Assembly: GCF_050947335.1 (NCBI RefSeq)
Contig: NC_134989.1
Location: 2,535,501-2,599,500 of the forward strand
DNA length: 64,000 nt
Direction: 5' to 3'
From: Megachile rotundata
Taxonomy: Eukaryota; Arthropoda; Insecta; Hymenoptera; Megachilidae
Every line of letters begins with the position of its first letter. Within the stretch, counting starts at the first letter, position 1. Position numbers and translations under genes: made by a program. The notes under the pieces are model-generated. The model ran no database searches and was not told the origin of the DNA. It was given only the letters and a program-made list of their open reading frames with translations. Positions 43,798-56,857 of the stretch are shown here, piece by piece.

Positions 43798-46700
43798 TTC
43801 CTACGTGGTCCTAATTTGATAGCCACGGACTGTGCATATATGTACGTTTGTATTAGAGGAATAAGTTAGATGACATAAAAAAGTACAACAATGCACAAAA
43901 ACAATATAAATACAACAACATATGCATTTTTCTAATGCAACTATATATTATTTTTTCCGCAGTTCGATTTTCAGAACCTTTTTTGATACAAAAAAGATGT
44001 TAGGATATAATATTTAAAAATCAGCAGTTCCTAAACTGTATTTGAAATTAGAAAATATCATATTTTCTACAAAATTTGAAATAACACATGCGATTTTAAT
44101 TTTTTGAAATTATACCATAATAATGTCTTACACAAAATGTTTACAAAAATCAATCTGTCTGAAAACAAATATAGTTATGTTAAACAAAGAAAACAAATGC
44201 ACTTTTTCCTTACATAGATAAATTTTTTATTTACATAGATTTAAATATTCTCCATAAAATGCATTAGAATGAAGTGTCATAAAATGAAGAATTCGTGAAA
44301 TATTTGAAACGTTTGTATAAAATTTATTTCTGAAATTGAAAGATTCCATGAATTTCTTTTCTTTTTCTTTAATGTCACACTCTAATATTTTTTTATACAG
44401 AATAGTTCAAAGAACCTATTTGTATTGTAAATTAATCATATTATTGAGCATTTTGAAGTAAAACATTTTCATGGAAATATTTACTTAATAATGTTCTTTC
44501 CACTGTCTGAAAAACCAAAGCTTAATTCTAAGATGTTTCATACGTTTAATTAAAAATAAACTCCTGCAAGCGCGTTAAAATGTAATACGTCCGGGGCAAT
44601 GCATTTGAAACACACTGCAACAAATCGTTGAAACTTATTAATCTTTCCAAATACTCGTCAGAATGAAATATTATTCATTTCATATACACACATCTGTGTA
44701 TATATGTGACACTTTTATGTATTTGTGTTAATATATCCAGAAGAAGATTATGCAATAAATATAGGAAGTAAATTTGTACAATAGTATTGTTATTAGTATT
44801 TAAACAAAGAGTTTCAAGTGTCATATTTGAACTCCTTTAATAATTAAAAAAGTTTATAGTTATATAAACATCTCAAATGTTAAAAAAAAATATAAACGTA
44901 ATACGACATTTTCTTTTTTAACTCTTTTATAACTCTGACCATTTTAAAAATATAACTTGGCTCAATTCTGTGGGTTATTTCGTACAATATATGTATACAA
45001 TATTCGTATTTATAAAAATAAAATGTCACGTCATTTCCACACTGTATATTAAAGAAATTAAATATATGTACAATATTAATTATTCATTTTTAAATTTCAG
45101 GCTGCTGGGATAGAACATCTTAAATATAGTGTTACCTGCTACATTATTTTAATTGTTTAAAATTTCATTATGTCACGTACAAAATCTTTCAGTTTAAAAA
45201 TTTGAGCACCGAATTTCAATTGAAATAGGATTGCATATGTTTCGTATATTTAATTTTTAGCGAAAATTAATTTTTGTCAACTATTTACCAAATTTTATCT
45301 TAACCTCAAATTAAATCCATCTTATTAACCTACAAGATTAAAAAGAACTATTATTATCAGTTCAAATTTTGAACTGGTTTAGTAGGAAATTTTGAATGAA
45401 ATAATAATAGTTTGTTGACATTGAAGTAAATATAACGAAAGTTCACTATACCTTCGCTATGCTCAATTTATCAAACAAATACATTCAATCACCTTGAAAA
45501 TTCTCAAGCAATTTCTATGAATATCTAAACACATTCGAACGCACGCCAAGTTGTAATAGGTTCAATATTCTTGGCCATTCTCGAAGGAAACATCCGCATT
45601 GAATTAAAACGACATCGCACGATTACGTTTAAATACAGGACATCCTCTGTACGTCATCGATATCTCCATTGATAATTCACCAATGACTCATGGATGAGTA
45701 CTTGATTCGATTTCAAGATAATGAGGACCCAATTAGCCGGAAATAAAAAAGTTCGTCCTTCCGATCGGTGCCAGGAAGTTACATAACGAGAATCGGTCAA
45801 ACGTGCAGCCTCCTATTTCCTTTTCTCTTTTTTTTTCCTTCTTTCATTTCGATATTTGTACCAACATACGAAATCTATTACCGTGTACGAAAGTAAAATC
45901 AACGACGGTGAGTTTGGCTCATCGTCAAGCTCATTCTCAAAGACATTTGCCACAAAATAACGTTTGCGTCCATTTTCTTTCAACTTCGGCTTCGATTCTC
46001 TAATCAGACGAACTGCTCATCAAAAGGTAACAGAACGATTTAAACGAAGCAACGACAAAATCAAGTTTTCAAATCTAACATTTTTCAGGTATTTTGTAGT
46101 CGTATTTAATTTAACTCGAATTGAAAGGAAAATAAAGAATGCTTTTAAAGCCTGAGAACGCTTAACTCTATTAGTATTTACTGAAATAACTGTATCTAAA
46201 CAAAGAACATCGAATATAAAAGAAAAAAAAATTTCATATAGTTAGAACAAAGTCATAAAAAAAGTAATAAGAATAATATTTACAAAATTTAGAATAGAGC
46301 ATATTACGAATTAAAAGGATAATAAATTACTTATTTATTATTTAGGTAATTTATATAATAAATAAATATAATAAATTAATTAAGATAATAAATTAGGGCA
46401 ATAAATTAATTAGGATAATAAATATATGAATAAATAACACTGAATGTATTGAATATAAAAATTGTATAGTATCGAAAGATGCATACTATACTCTTATAAT
46501 ATTGGTACTTTTCTCAGTACTTTTTTATATAGAATACTACAAAAATTCAATCTATACAAAAAAATGCCAGTCCGTTAAAAATAAAGCACGATATTTACGA
46601 TTCCTCAAGGTCATCGTAAGATTAAATAGACAAGATTATACTGTATGCTGATTAATACCGTATTATTTTTATCCGAATCATTTTTTCATATCATTCTTAT

Positions 46701-47569
46701 TTTCTAACATATTCCAGAATTGTCGGAGTTTTGGTACATCCTTTACGTCAAGCGTATTTTTGAAATAAAGATCCCTTTAAAACCGACAGTACAAAAAGGC
46801 AATAGGATTTTAATTATACATATATGTATTATCTTTCTTTAATACATTAACTAATTGCCAAATGTTTATTAATGATGCTGTATATTAACTTATATTGCTA
46901 ATAAGGTAATAATATGGAAAAATGCACATCTCATCAATTTCAACTACAGCGAAAAATCTTATTATCATTTCGAGCAACTTCTTCCTGTATGTAATAACTG
47001 TCATTCGGCTTTAATTTCAGCGATATTCGCAAAAATATTTTTAATCTGAAATGTTATGTACAAAAGGTACGCATTTCACCGATTTCGGTAGCCTTGGAAT
47101 ACATTGTCAAGGTTAACATTTTAAATTCTTTATTTACTTATGTAATTATGTTTTGACCTTATTTTTTAGGATAAACGCAACATTTAGTTAAATTCAATGA
47201 ATTCAGTTCAATAAATAATGTATATAATATGGCATGTTTTATAAATATTCCTAAAGTAATATATGTACTCCGGTATATTATATTTCGTATATCATTTGTA
47301 TAATACTATTTCCATTTAACTGATTGATTACTGTATATTTAACCATGGAGTATTTCTAAATTTCCATTACGTTTGGTTAGACGAAAGAGAAAAAGTAGAT
47401 AATAGTCAACTCGTTCTTGGTACCTCACTTTATTAGATTTCTATCTATGAATAACACTAAAAAATATTATTACCAAAAAAATGTATGACGTCCCAGGATA
47501 TGATAAATACTACATATATACAGAGAATTTAGTAATGTATCAATACAATTAGAGATCGTTTTGAACAAA
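43798..47569. other. Long AT-rich interval without recognised gene
   Basis: AT-rich throughout, with an ATAATAAATTA-type simple tract at 46310-46440. Frames at 45803-46155 are low-complexity and unsupported. A GTCAAGGTTAAC near 47108 may be a scrap of MITE M1. Confidence 0.45.
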
Positions 47570-48005
47570 GCATATGATTTTGGAGTTAAAATGCCAATTC
47601 TAATTTCCTTGACCTTGACATATGCTGACAAGAACATGTTCCTGAATAACATACACAAAGTTTTAACAGTAGCTAGCTGTTTATTAAAAAAATATAAACA
47701 AAACGTTATAACACAGATTTTGTTTAAAATTCAATAAGAGCAAATAAATTCTCCATTTAATTCTCCGTTTATACTTCATTCTATAATATAAACTAACCAT
47801 CTCCGAAATAACCATTCCTAACTAATTTTCCCCTTCGGACTGGCTTTAAATTTTACTTGCATTCTACTTACAACTTTGTGTTAATAACTTTTCAATAAGC
47901 AATGAGCGACAATTACGTTATTGAAAAAAGTTATTCGGGAACATGTCCTTGACAACACACATCAAGGTCAAGATCATTGGAGCAGACTCTGTTATTTGAA
48001 ATAAT
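47570..48005. mobile_element. MITE M1, copy 3
   Basis: The left arm has CCTTGACCTTGACATATG and the right arm CATCAAGGTCAAGATCATTGGAGC, the same arm content as copy 1. The centre has CCCCTTCGGACTGGC and TATACTTCATTCTATAATA, shared inverted with copy 2. Copies 2 and 3 therefore form a subgroup with a longer centre. Confidence 0.75.
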
Positions 48006-48894
48006 TACCGATTTTAGAGCATGCAAGTAAACTGTAAAAATTTTGAGATCAAATGTGTGAAACTGTATATGCTACTAGGTGGCTACATTTGCAATTTGAT
48101 ACTCTATAAGAATATAAACAAAAAATGTAGTTCCATTTAATAAATAACGACGAACATAAAATCTTGTAAAAAGTATGGTTTTAAAAAAAGCCTTCTTTAT
48201 TAACGAATTACACTCTCAAACGTATAACTTTTCCCTTTGGAATTTTTTCATATGACTAATAAAAATAAAAATATTTAAATTTTAAATTAAAACAGTATTT
48301 AAATATTATCGCTTAAATATTCCATCAGTTTGTAACCGAATATCCATAATTTGGAGGAAATGTTGCAATAAAAAATTTCGATAACTATAAAATTCGTGCT
48401 GTTATCTGATTTTTATCACCAAGATAAATTACATATTGTTGTTGAAGTTCATAGGCAGCCTTGTAAGGTTTATGGACCAAATTTTATTAGCGACAATAAA
48501 AGCATGGGACAAACAGGTATCGAAACTTCTTTGGCAGGGATTGTGGTTTTTCTTTGCTAGCATGGAGGTTTCTTTATTTTGCCATTGTGGTGGTGTGGAA
48601 ATATTATGATATAATGCGCTACTTATTCGTGGTTAATTGTGATCCAACAAAATTGCATTTAAGCATGTAATCTGTCTAATAAATTGGGATGACTCTGAGG
48701 ATTTAATACGTTTTGCGTTATGTTATATTCTTTTGTTTCATTATGTACAATCGCTTTTATTGTAACACACTATAATAAACTATAATAAATTAATATAATC
48801 ATGCTATAATAAAAGTAGAAATAATATTAGCTGACGCTTTATGTGTATACTAGCGAGGAGAATAAGGACCGAAATTATACATTAAGAATTTGAA
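48006..48894. other. AT-rich interval without recognised gene
   Basis: Nothing supported. Confidence 0.5.
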
Positions 48895-49110
48895 CATTGA
48901 CAAATTAAAAGGCCAAACAATTGAGAAATCAAACATTTAACAAATTGAACATTTGAAACATTGAAAGATGGAAGAATCGAAGAATTGAAGAATTGAAGAA
49001 CTGAAGAATTGAAGAATTAGATAATTTTTAAATGTACTTTCAAATTTTTTATTTTCCAGATCTCAAAATTTCCAAATCTATGAATCATTAAATTTCCAGA
49101 TTCCTAAATT
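48895..49110. repeat. 8-bp tandem tract (TTGAAGAA)n with degenerate flanks
   Basis: The core at about 48970-49018 has six near-perfect TTGAAGAA units. On the left it grades into AACATTTGAAAC-like units and on the right into AATTTCCAAAT-like units of similar period. Confidence 0.75.
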
Positions 49111-49410
49111 TCGATCCATAATAAATACAAAACTTTATGTTTAACGTAGGCAGCAATCACAGACATAACTTTTCTTTAATTAAAATAATTCATTTATATT
49201 TCATCATGATAATTGTAATCCACCGTAGAGTGTTTATACCGTTAAATGAACTTTACTGAAAAAATATGCTGCTTAATTTTAATCCATTAATTGAAAATTA
49301 TGTATTAGAAATTGGGAATGAAATTTTAAAAAGTAGATGTTTATAAAAATTGAAGTTTAGTTAGGACGATCGTTAAGATAAAGTACCAAGCGGGGTAAGC
49401 TTCCATAGGG
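49111..49410. other. AT-rich interval without recognised gene
   Basis: Nothing supported. Confidence 0.5.
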
Positions 49411-49807
49411 ATAAAATAATTTTAAGAAAAAAAATACGCCGACTTCGAAATGCACTAAAAAGTATAAAATAATTTCTATTTCCTAATGAAGTAATTTCTA
49501 TTTCATTCAATCATACAATTACGTAACAGATATGAATGAAACCTATTTACTCGTTAGGTAGCATATTAAATGCATTTCAACCTTTTCGGAGGCGGCGCAA
49601 AATTAAGAATACCTCAGTATTTTCGCCTCCGAAAAGGTTGAAATGCATTTAATATGCTACCTAACGAGTAAATAGGTTTCATTCATATCTGTTACGTAAT
49701 TGTATGATTGAATGAAATAGAAATTACTTCATTAGGAAATAGAAATTATTTTATACTTTTTAGTGCATTTCGAAGTCGGCGTATTTTTTTTCTTAAAATT
49801 ATTTTAT
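49411..49807. repeat. Fold-back palindrome 1: two perfect 184-bp arms
   Basis: 49411-49594 and 49624-49807 are exact reverse complements as far as I can read, separated by 29 bp. A related palindrome is at 56858-57271, and a partial single arm at about 50530-50600. The arms contain GAAATGCACTAAAAAGTAT and CGTTAGGTA. No coding capacity. Confidence 0.93.
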
Positions 49808-50600
49808 TTCACGCTATTTAGTGGAATGGGGAGAATTGTATAGGATACTGTGAGACATTTCTTACATAACAATACCAAAGAATAGGATTTTGCAATAACA
49901 ATAGTTATTATACATGTATACTGATTTTCGGCTGACAAGACGTGTTTGTAGAAACAGTAGAAAATCGACGACTGCATGTTGACTCGTACACCACCAGAGA
50001 CACGAAGGCGGACGCAGAATTCGATATATTAGTAACAATAGTTTTTCGCTAGTAACTCAAAAACTAAAGCTTCCCCTTAATTGCAAAAGATTTTTCATTT
50101 TTTAATTGCAAAGTATTGTTATTGCAAAAAAACCGGCAACTTTTGAAATAAACTTTTCTCGACTTTAGTGCGCTTTTAATATCTTATCACGGACATGATT
50201 CTGAACAATTTTGTTCATATACAAATTTCGCGGAAAGCTTTAGTTTTCGAGATATTAACGAAAAATTGTTGAAAATTTTTGAAATCAACTTTGGACGATT
50301 TTAATGTCGTTTTAATATGTTATCAGGAGCACGATTCTGAACAACTTTTTCCTTATCCGCAATTGAGAGGAAGCTTTAGTTTTCGAGTTATTAGCGAAAA
50401 ACTATTGTTACTAATATATTGAATTCTACGTATGGCTTCGTGTCTCTGGTGGTGTATGAGTCAACATGCAGTCGCCGATTTTCTACTGTTCCTACAAACA
50501 CGTCTTGTCGGCCGATAAAAAGCGTGAAATAAAATAATTTTAAGAAAAAAGATACGCCGACTTCTAAATGCACTATAAAGTATAAAATAATTTCTATTTC
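49808..50600. mobile_element. Fold-back element body next to palindrome 1
   Basis: Bounded by inverted TTCACGC/GCGTGAA at the palindrome (49808) and at about 50522. Inside, 49935-50090 is the inverse of about 50354-50515 (ACAAACACGTCTTG, CCACCAGAGACACG, GTTACTAATATATTG). The centre 50100-50400 is two diverged direct repeats of about 140 bp with ATGATTCTGAACAA and TTTAGTTTTCGAG. A shorter version, missing the left half, lies at 56400-56860. A minus-strand frame at 50391-50741 crosses the edge and is not a gene. Confidence 0.75.
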
Positions 50601-53485
50601 TATGATACATGTTTGAAGTACAACGAAACATTTAGTAATATCACACTCTCTAACAAAAAAAAATAAACAAAATAATAAAAAGTTACATCGATGTATTGGC
50701 TGTAAAAAATAACAAAATAAGTAACATAAACGTATTGTCATAGTTATAATAAAGAGAAGAAACCAAGAACAAATTTTTTAAAACATGCTTTTCTTACAAT
50801 TAGATTGTACTAAAAAGTTAAAAATAATCTTTTGGAAATATTTTTAACAACGTTCTATTTATGAAAACTAAACGAATATGCTATCACTTTATATACAATA
50901 TTATTCATTGGTGGATTTTTAAGGAAGAATATCTTTGAAATGGGAGCATTAATGGCGAAGATAGGACGCTATTTTATATTAATGAGATATAAGCACGTTT
51001 TACTATTTTTGAAAGTAAAAACATGTATATTTACAAAAAAGCTTTTTATTATAAGATTATAATAAAAATATGATTGTATATTAATATTTGCGTTTTCCTT
51101 TCAAAGGGATTATTTTTTTGCTTTTTGGTTATGATTTATTTTTAACAAAAGAATATTTTAAAAATTGTTTGTGTTTTAGGAATACTTTGAAAGGGTTAAA
51201 AGATAGGAAACTGCAACTTGATATATTTATTTGTTCTTTAACCTCCGCAATTTTCATTTCAGTCTTAAGGTAGGAGATAATGAGAAAATGGTTGTTTAAC
51301 AATGCAATATTGTATTGTCATCCGACTTATATCGGCCTGCGGGCTGTTTAGAATTGTGTTAAAATCAGGTTGAGAAAGCACATAAAAATGAAGTTTGTGC
51401 AGTGGGATATTCATATTATAACAATAATATGATACCTGGAATATGTGATACATTTGAATGTATACGTATTAAATCACCCTCTAAATACACTCAAGACTTT
51501 TTTATTAAGTTCGATAGCAGCAGTGATGAGTAAAATGGTGAATATTCATGAAAAATTTTTCACTTTCGATCTCGCATATCTGCAAGTATATACTGTCCTT
51601 GATGTCAATTCTCAGATCTCGTTAATGTAAGCAGCGGGCACTACATGTTGATATGTATAACTTATGAGTATTCGCCATATGACTCAAATTATATTGGAAA
51701 AATTCATTAAATTTATTAACAAAACTGAGGGACTTTGTTAACAAATGAATGAAGTTTTGAAAATATTATATTTGAGAAATGAAATTTTGATATTCATGCT
51801 GAACTAAGTTAGTCGAATATTTCCCTCTAAAAATAATTCTTCGTCGCAGAAAATTGGCCGAGTTTCTTGCATCTGACAAAAATACTTACAGTGTAGTTAT
51901 ACAGTGTGATTCATCTAACTTGTTTCAATCATTTACATCACTAGTTACATTCATATTTCACTCATAAAATTCAATACCCCTTTTTGATTAAAATACGAAT
52001 TTTCTTTTTTGGCAATGCTGATGAGTAAGCTAAAAGTATAACGTCCTTACCTAAGCAATTCTAAGATTACACGAGCCCTAAATTCAAGAGAACTACGTGA
52101 CTTTTCCTTGATAGAATAAAAACTACTTTTCTCTTGTGGAAGTTTGTTTTATTTCATAAAGTACAGATATTTTAATAACAAGACTTTGTTCCGTTAATAT
52201 TATCGCCTGAACGAAATTATTTATTTCAGATGAAACAGGTCTTCAAACATTAACTTTCGTGTTCTAAATTATTTTTAATAATGACGACTGTATATTCTAT
52301 TATTTGACACACACACATTAACTCTAGGACGCCTGATGCAAGATCATTTTGATTCAATTCTAGTTGTATATCACTTTCCGTATGTACTATATATGCTTTG
52401 TTATATTCATTTATTGCTAAATACATTTAGTCACGGAAATGTATCTTAAAGTTTGTGTACGATCATAATGACATTATTAAAGGACAAAGTGGCTTTGTAT
52501 TCAATTACAACGCTAGTTACAAAGCGTTCGCTTTTGAAGGGTTAATAAGGAAATATTAAATTTACTACAGGTAACTCCATAAAATTCTCTTCAACAAACA
52601 TAACTCGTATAATTAGTTAACTGTTGGAAACTTATTCCATTTTACAATAAAGGTTTGATTGCAATTCAACGAACATTTTAAATTTTAATATGCAAAGCAG
52701 TAACCAAATGCAAGCGGATCAGATAAATAAATACTACATTACCAAAGTGCAAACAAGGTTCGAATTATGCTGTTAATTGCAATTACGCAGAGTCGATTGT
52801 ATACAGATAATTGATGGATTAATGAAATTCGTCATATTCAAAACTAACACCGTTCAATAAATTTTAATTACTGATCATAATTTCGATCCACTTTTTCAAT
52901 TAAATTACATGGAAGTAATATAATTCGAAGAATTAAAGGCATAAATAAACTTCTTAGCGTTCACTTTCAAATTATCCAGTTTAAACAATACAAAATAAAC
53001 AATTTATTATTAACATATTAGTTGTCGCAAAAATCAATTGTAATTAGAGATATTATGATAGTGTTAACTATTTAATATGTATTAATTACGAAAGAAATTA
53101 ATCAAATAATTTAAAAAATGCCAGTGAGATTTTAGGACTATCCCAACTTAATTGTATAAAACTAACAAAACTGAGTTTGGTTAGTGTGTATCATTGGATT
53201 AAAAGATGTATAACAAACATATTTTAAATTATGATATTGTTTAAAGAACCATTTTTTTAAATAACCTTGAGAGTTAAACCCATGTGTGGAAATTAAGCGT
53301 ACATAGTAATTATGTACAAAAAGTTAGTATGAAACTTGTGTTATTGGCAGACAAACTCGACAATAAGTATTTCATTGCAGTTAATTATTTATCTGCCACA
53401 GATGTTCCAATTCGTATATTTAAATCAAAATATCTTTGACACATATTTAGCAATTTTTCTCAAAATTAAGTGACTGTTGATGCAC
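50601..53485. other. Long AT-rich interval without recognised gene
   Basis: Nothing supported. TTAACTCTAGG near 52318 and AAGGGTTAA near 52536 are a weak piggyBac-like pair. Confidence 0.45.
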
Positions 53486-53890
53486 TACACAGGGTGATCC
53501 ACCCAACCCGCATATTTCGAATTAGTTGTGAAGCACATGTTGTAAAAAAATCTTTTTATACAAAAGTTCTATCTGTTAAAAGAACACGTTATACAATGAA
53601 CATACTGTTCTTATAGATGAAGGTGTTTCGAAGATATCAAAGACAACTATTATTTTAAACAGAATACTGTATTTTGTACCAAATATGCAAGTATGTTGTA
53701 TTTTGAGTAAAACAAAACCTTCATTGACTCTTAACTTAACAGTAATAAATAATTTCGCTTTATTGATGGATCTTGAAACCTTCGAAATGTATGCATCTAA
53801 ATTATGGAGGTTTTGTATAAAAAAGGTTTTCCTACGATGTATATTTAGAAGTTATGCGGGGTGTGCAAGTTGAGTGAACCACCTTGTATA
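53486..53890. mobile_element. MITE M3 with CACAGGGTG ends
   Basis: Left end TACACAGGGTGATCCACCC, right end inverse TATACAAGGTGGTTCACTC. The imperfect inverted repeat continues into CCCGCATA. The element is about 405 bp. A 62-codon frame inside is incidental. Confidence 0.65.
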
Positions 53891-54584
53891 CACAGATCTT
53901 CGAGCCCTATTTCAAAGATTTTGATTTACTATGACGAAAAATTTATGGTAAAGAAAAATTATCACAACCAATGAAGTTATACAGTAAGACCCCGCTTAAC
54001 GCTACTCAAGTAACGGTTCCTTGGTCTTTTATTACTGCTATGCCAAACCTTCAATATTATAAAACATCCTAAAATCTAACATTATGTCTACAAATAGAAT
54101 AATAGAAACCAAAACGTATCAATGAAGACTCTGAAATAGGTGATCCATGAAAAATTATTTTTCCATGTAGCACTCAAATTGATAGATATTTAGGTTGCTT
54201 TAATTAAATGAACCATTTTGTAGAATAGCTAAGAAAGTAAAACGTTGAGTATTATTTCAATTATTCAAAGCAATACGTCACATTAAGACGTTAATTTTAA
54301 ATGTAGTGACTTTCATTAATATTCGAACACAATATTACCCTCAACTTTGTTGTCTTACATATGACGAGTTACTTATTTTACAAAAAGATGAACCATTCAT
54401 TCTAGATTAAAAATATATCAACAACTTGTTTTTATTTTACTATTTAATATTTATTTTATTTTACTATTTAGTAAAATTAATTTAAGTAAAATGTATTTTC
54501 ACATTCTATCAATATTCGGACACTGGTACACTTTGTACAAGCTAGCAATACTTAGAAGTCATTTGAACTGCGAAATAGTTTTAT
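53891..54584. other. AT-rich interval without recognised gene
   Basis: Nothing supported. Confidence 0.5.
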
Positions 54585-54632
54585 TAACCGACTTCGAAAA
54601 AGGAGGAGGTTACTCAATTCGATCAGTATATA

Positions 54633-56288
54633 CAGTCGGTGTGGAAAGTATTCGTACAGCGACCAATTTTAAATAAAATGTTGTGCGTAAACGTCAATTA
54701 CAAATTTTAAGGGGAAAAAATGATGAATAAATATTCTTGGGTGTTTGTAGAAAAGATGTCGTGAAAACTAAATTTTATTTTCTTCAGGATTAACAAAAAT
54801 ATACAATAAGAACAATTGAATGTAAGAAATCGTCGCACAGAAAGTATTCGTACAGTTATGAATAATGAAAAATAAACTATAAAAGAACAATATATTTTTT
54901 ATATTTTAATAATTTGTAGGATTGCCTTTGGATTTTATAATAGCATTGAGTCTTCTTGGCATGGAATTTACTAAATTGGATGTTACAGCCGGTTCTATTT
55001 TGTTCCACTCCTCTAACAAAGCGATTTTTAAACTTTCTTTTGACGAAATATTATGATTACGTATTTTTTTTTCGAGGTAATCCCATAGATGTTCTATGGG
55101 ATTGATATCTGGCGATTGAGGTGGCGTTTGTAAATATTTTGGCGTGTTGTATAATACCCATTGCCTTGTATTATATGCAGAATGCTTTGGATCATTGTCG
55201 TGTGTGAATATAAAATTGTTTTTAAGACCCATTTTATTTGCACTAGCATGGAGATGTTCTTTTAAAATATCAATATAAACTGTGTGGTTCATAATACCGT
55301 CAATAAAATGTAGAGATCCCACTCCATTTGCACTCATACAACCCCAGACTAATACAGATCCTCCTCCATGTTTTATCGTCGGTTGCAAATTTTCTTTTTT
55401 GAACTGTGTATTTTTCTTCCTCCACACTGTAAATCTTTTTTTAGAGTTAAATATTTCGAATTTGCTTTCGTCAGTAAAAATTACTTTATTCCAATATTCA
55501 ATTGGAGTATTAATATGTTGTTTCGCGAATTCTAATCTTTTCTTACGGTTAGTTTCATTTACAAAATATTTTTTTCGTGCTATTCGACCATGATATTCAC
55601 TACTTCTCAAATAGTCACGCACAGTACTAGCTGACACATCTATGCCAGTGTTGTTTTTAAGTTCCGTTGCAATTTGTACAGCAGTTATACGTGGGTTTTG
55701 TTTCACTTTACGAATAATTAGTCGTCGATCATACTCGTTTATCTTACGCGGACGCCCATTTCTCCTTTTATTTGATACAGTTTTTCGTTCTCCGAATCTA
55801 TCAATTATGCTTTGAATGGTAGATCTTGCTCTATTCACTATGGAAGAAATTTCACTAAGTAATTTACATTGATTGTGTAATCGAATAATAATTTTTCGCT
55901 CTTCTTCCGTCGTTTCGCGACTTTTACGACCCATATTGGAGTATATTATAAACCAACTTATTTCTATTAGTGCTCTGTACAAACTAATAATTTTTGTTTT
56001 TATTCGCCACAATCCGAAGATCGTGTTATGTTTTACATTATTAGTTTATTTTTCATTATTCATATCTGTACGAATACTTTCTGTGCGACGATTTCTTACA
56101 TTCAATTGATCTTATTGTATATTTTTGTTAATCCTGAAGAAAATAAAATTTAGTTTTCACGACATCTTTTCTACAAACACCCAAGAATATTTATTCATCA
56201 TTTTTTCCCCTTAAAATTTGTAATTGACGTTTACGCACAACATTTTATTTAAAATTGGTCGCTGTACGAATACTTTCCACACCGACTG
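54633..56288 (-). mobile_element. Tc1-type DNA transposon, apparently intact, 247-bp inverted repeats
   Basis: 1656 bp between TA at 54631-54632 and 56289-56290. Inverted repeats 54633-54879 and 56042-56288 differ at only about two positions by eye. Each carries two copies of GAAAGTATTCGTACAG, one at the tip and one about 200 bp inside, the IR/DR layout of transposase-binding sites. The single gene fills nearly all the space between them. Confidence 0.95.
54906..55934 (-). CDS. Tc1-family DD34E transposase, intact
   Basis: A DNA cut-and-paste enzyme of 342 residues that inserts at TA. From the ATG at 55934 the protein starts MGRKSRETTEEER; an ATG 26 codons upstream is in frame but would add a hydrophobic stretch unlike the family and lies partly toward the inverted repeat, so the internal start is preferred. 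Two helix-turn-helix units cover residues 1-120, linked by the AT-hook-like GRPR at 60-63. The catalytic domain has IFTDESK (Asp155), THDNDPKHS (Asp246) and PDINPIE (Glu281), exactly 34 residues between the last two. GGGSVLVWG is normal for the family. No stop or frameshift is present, and the length is complete. The stop codon is 27 bp from the left inverted repeat. With near-identical ends this copy may be competent, which is inference. Confidence 0.95.
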   Translation of the reverse strand: MGRKSRETTEEERKIIIRLHNQCKLLSEISSIVNRARSTIQSIIDRFGERKTVSNKRRNGRPRKINEYDRRLIIRKVKQNPRITAVQIATELKNNTGIDVSASTVRDYLRSSEYHGRIARKKYFVNETNRKKRLEFAKQHINTPIEYWNKVIFTDESKFEIFNSKKRFTVWRKKNTQFKKENLQPTIKHGGGSVLVWGCMSANGVGSLHFIDGIMNHTVYIDILKEHLHASANKMGLKNNFIFTHDNDPKHSAYNTRQWVLYNTPKYLQTPPQSPDINPIEHLWDYLEKKIRNHNISSKESLKIALLEEWNKIEPAVTSNLVNSMPRRLNAIIKSKGNPTNY

Positions 56289-56857
56289 TATATATATATT
56301 TTTTTTTTTTTTTTTTCCTATGTGTGCCCGCCGATTACGCCTAGCTGGATGGACCGATCGGTACGAAACCTTTTGCATCTGGTAGGTTCTGACTCCCCAT
56401 TGGTACCATTATCAAAAAATTTTTCATTTTTTAATTGCAAAGTATTGTTATTGCAAAAAAACCGGCAACTTTTGAAATAAAGTTTTCTCGATTTTACTAC
56501 GCTTTCAATATCTTATCACGGACATGATTCTGAACAATTTTGTTCATATACAAATTTCGCGGAAAGGTTTAGTTTTCGAGATATTAGCGAAAAATTGTTG
56601 AAAAGTTTTGAAATCAACTTTGGACGATTTTCGTGTCCTTTTAATATGTTATCAGGGACACGATTCTGAACAACTTTTTCCTTATCCACAATTAAGAGGA
56701 AGCTTTAGTTTTCGAGTTATTAGCGAAAAACTATTGTTACTAATATATTGAATTCTACGTATGCCTCCGTGTCTCTGGTGGTGTATGAGTCAACATGCAG
56801 TCGCCGATCTTCTACTGTTTCTACAAACACGTCTTGCCGGCCGATAAAAAGCGTGAA

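Noticed and set aside
45803..46155. Two plus-strand frames of about 65 codons.
   Set aside because: Low-complexity start, no domain, no splice or promoter context.
52318..52542. piggyBac-like MITE between TTAACTCTAGG and AAGGGTTAA.
   Set aside because: Ends match over only a few bases and there is no empty-site evidence.
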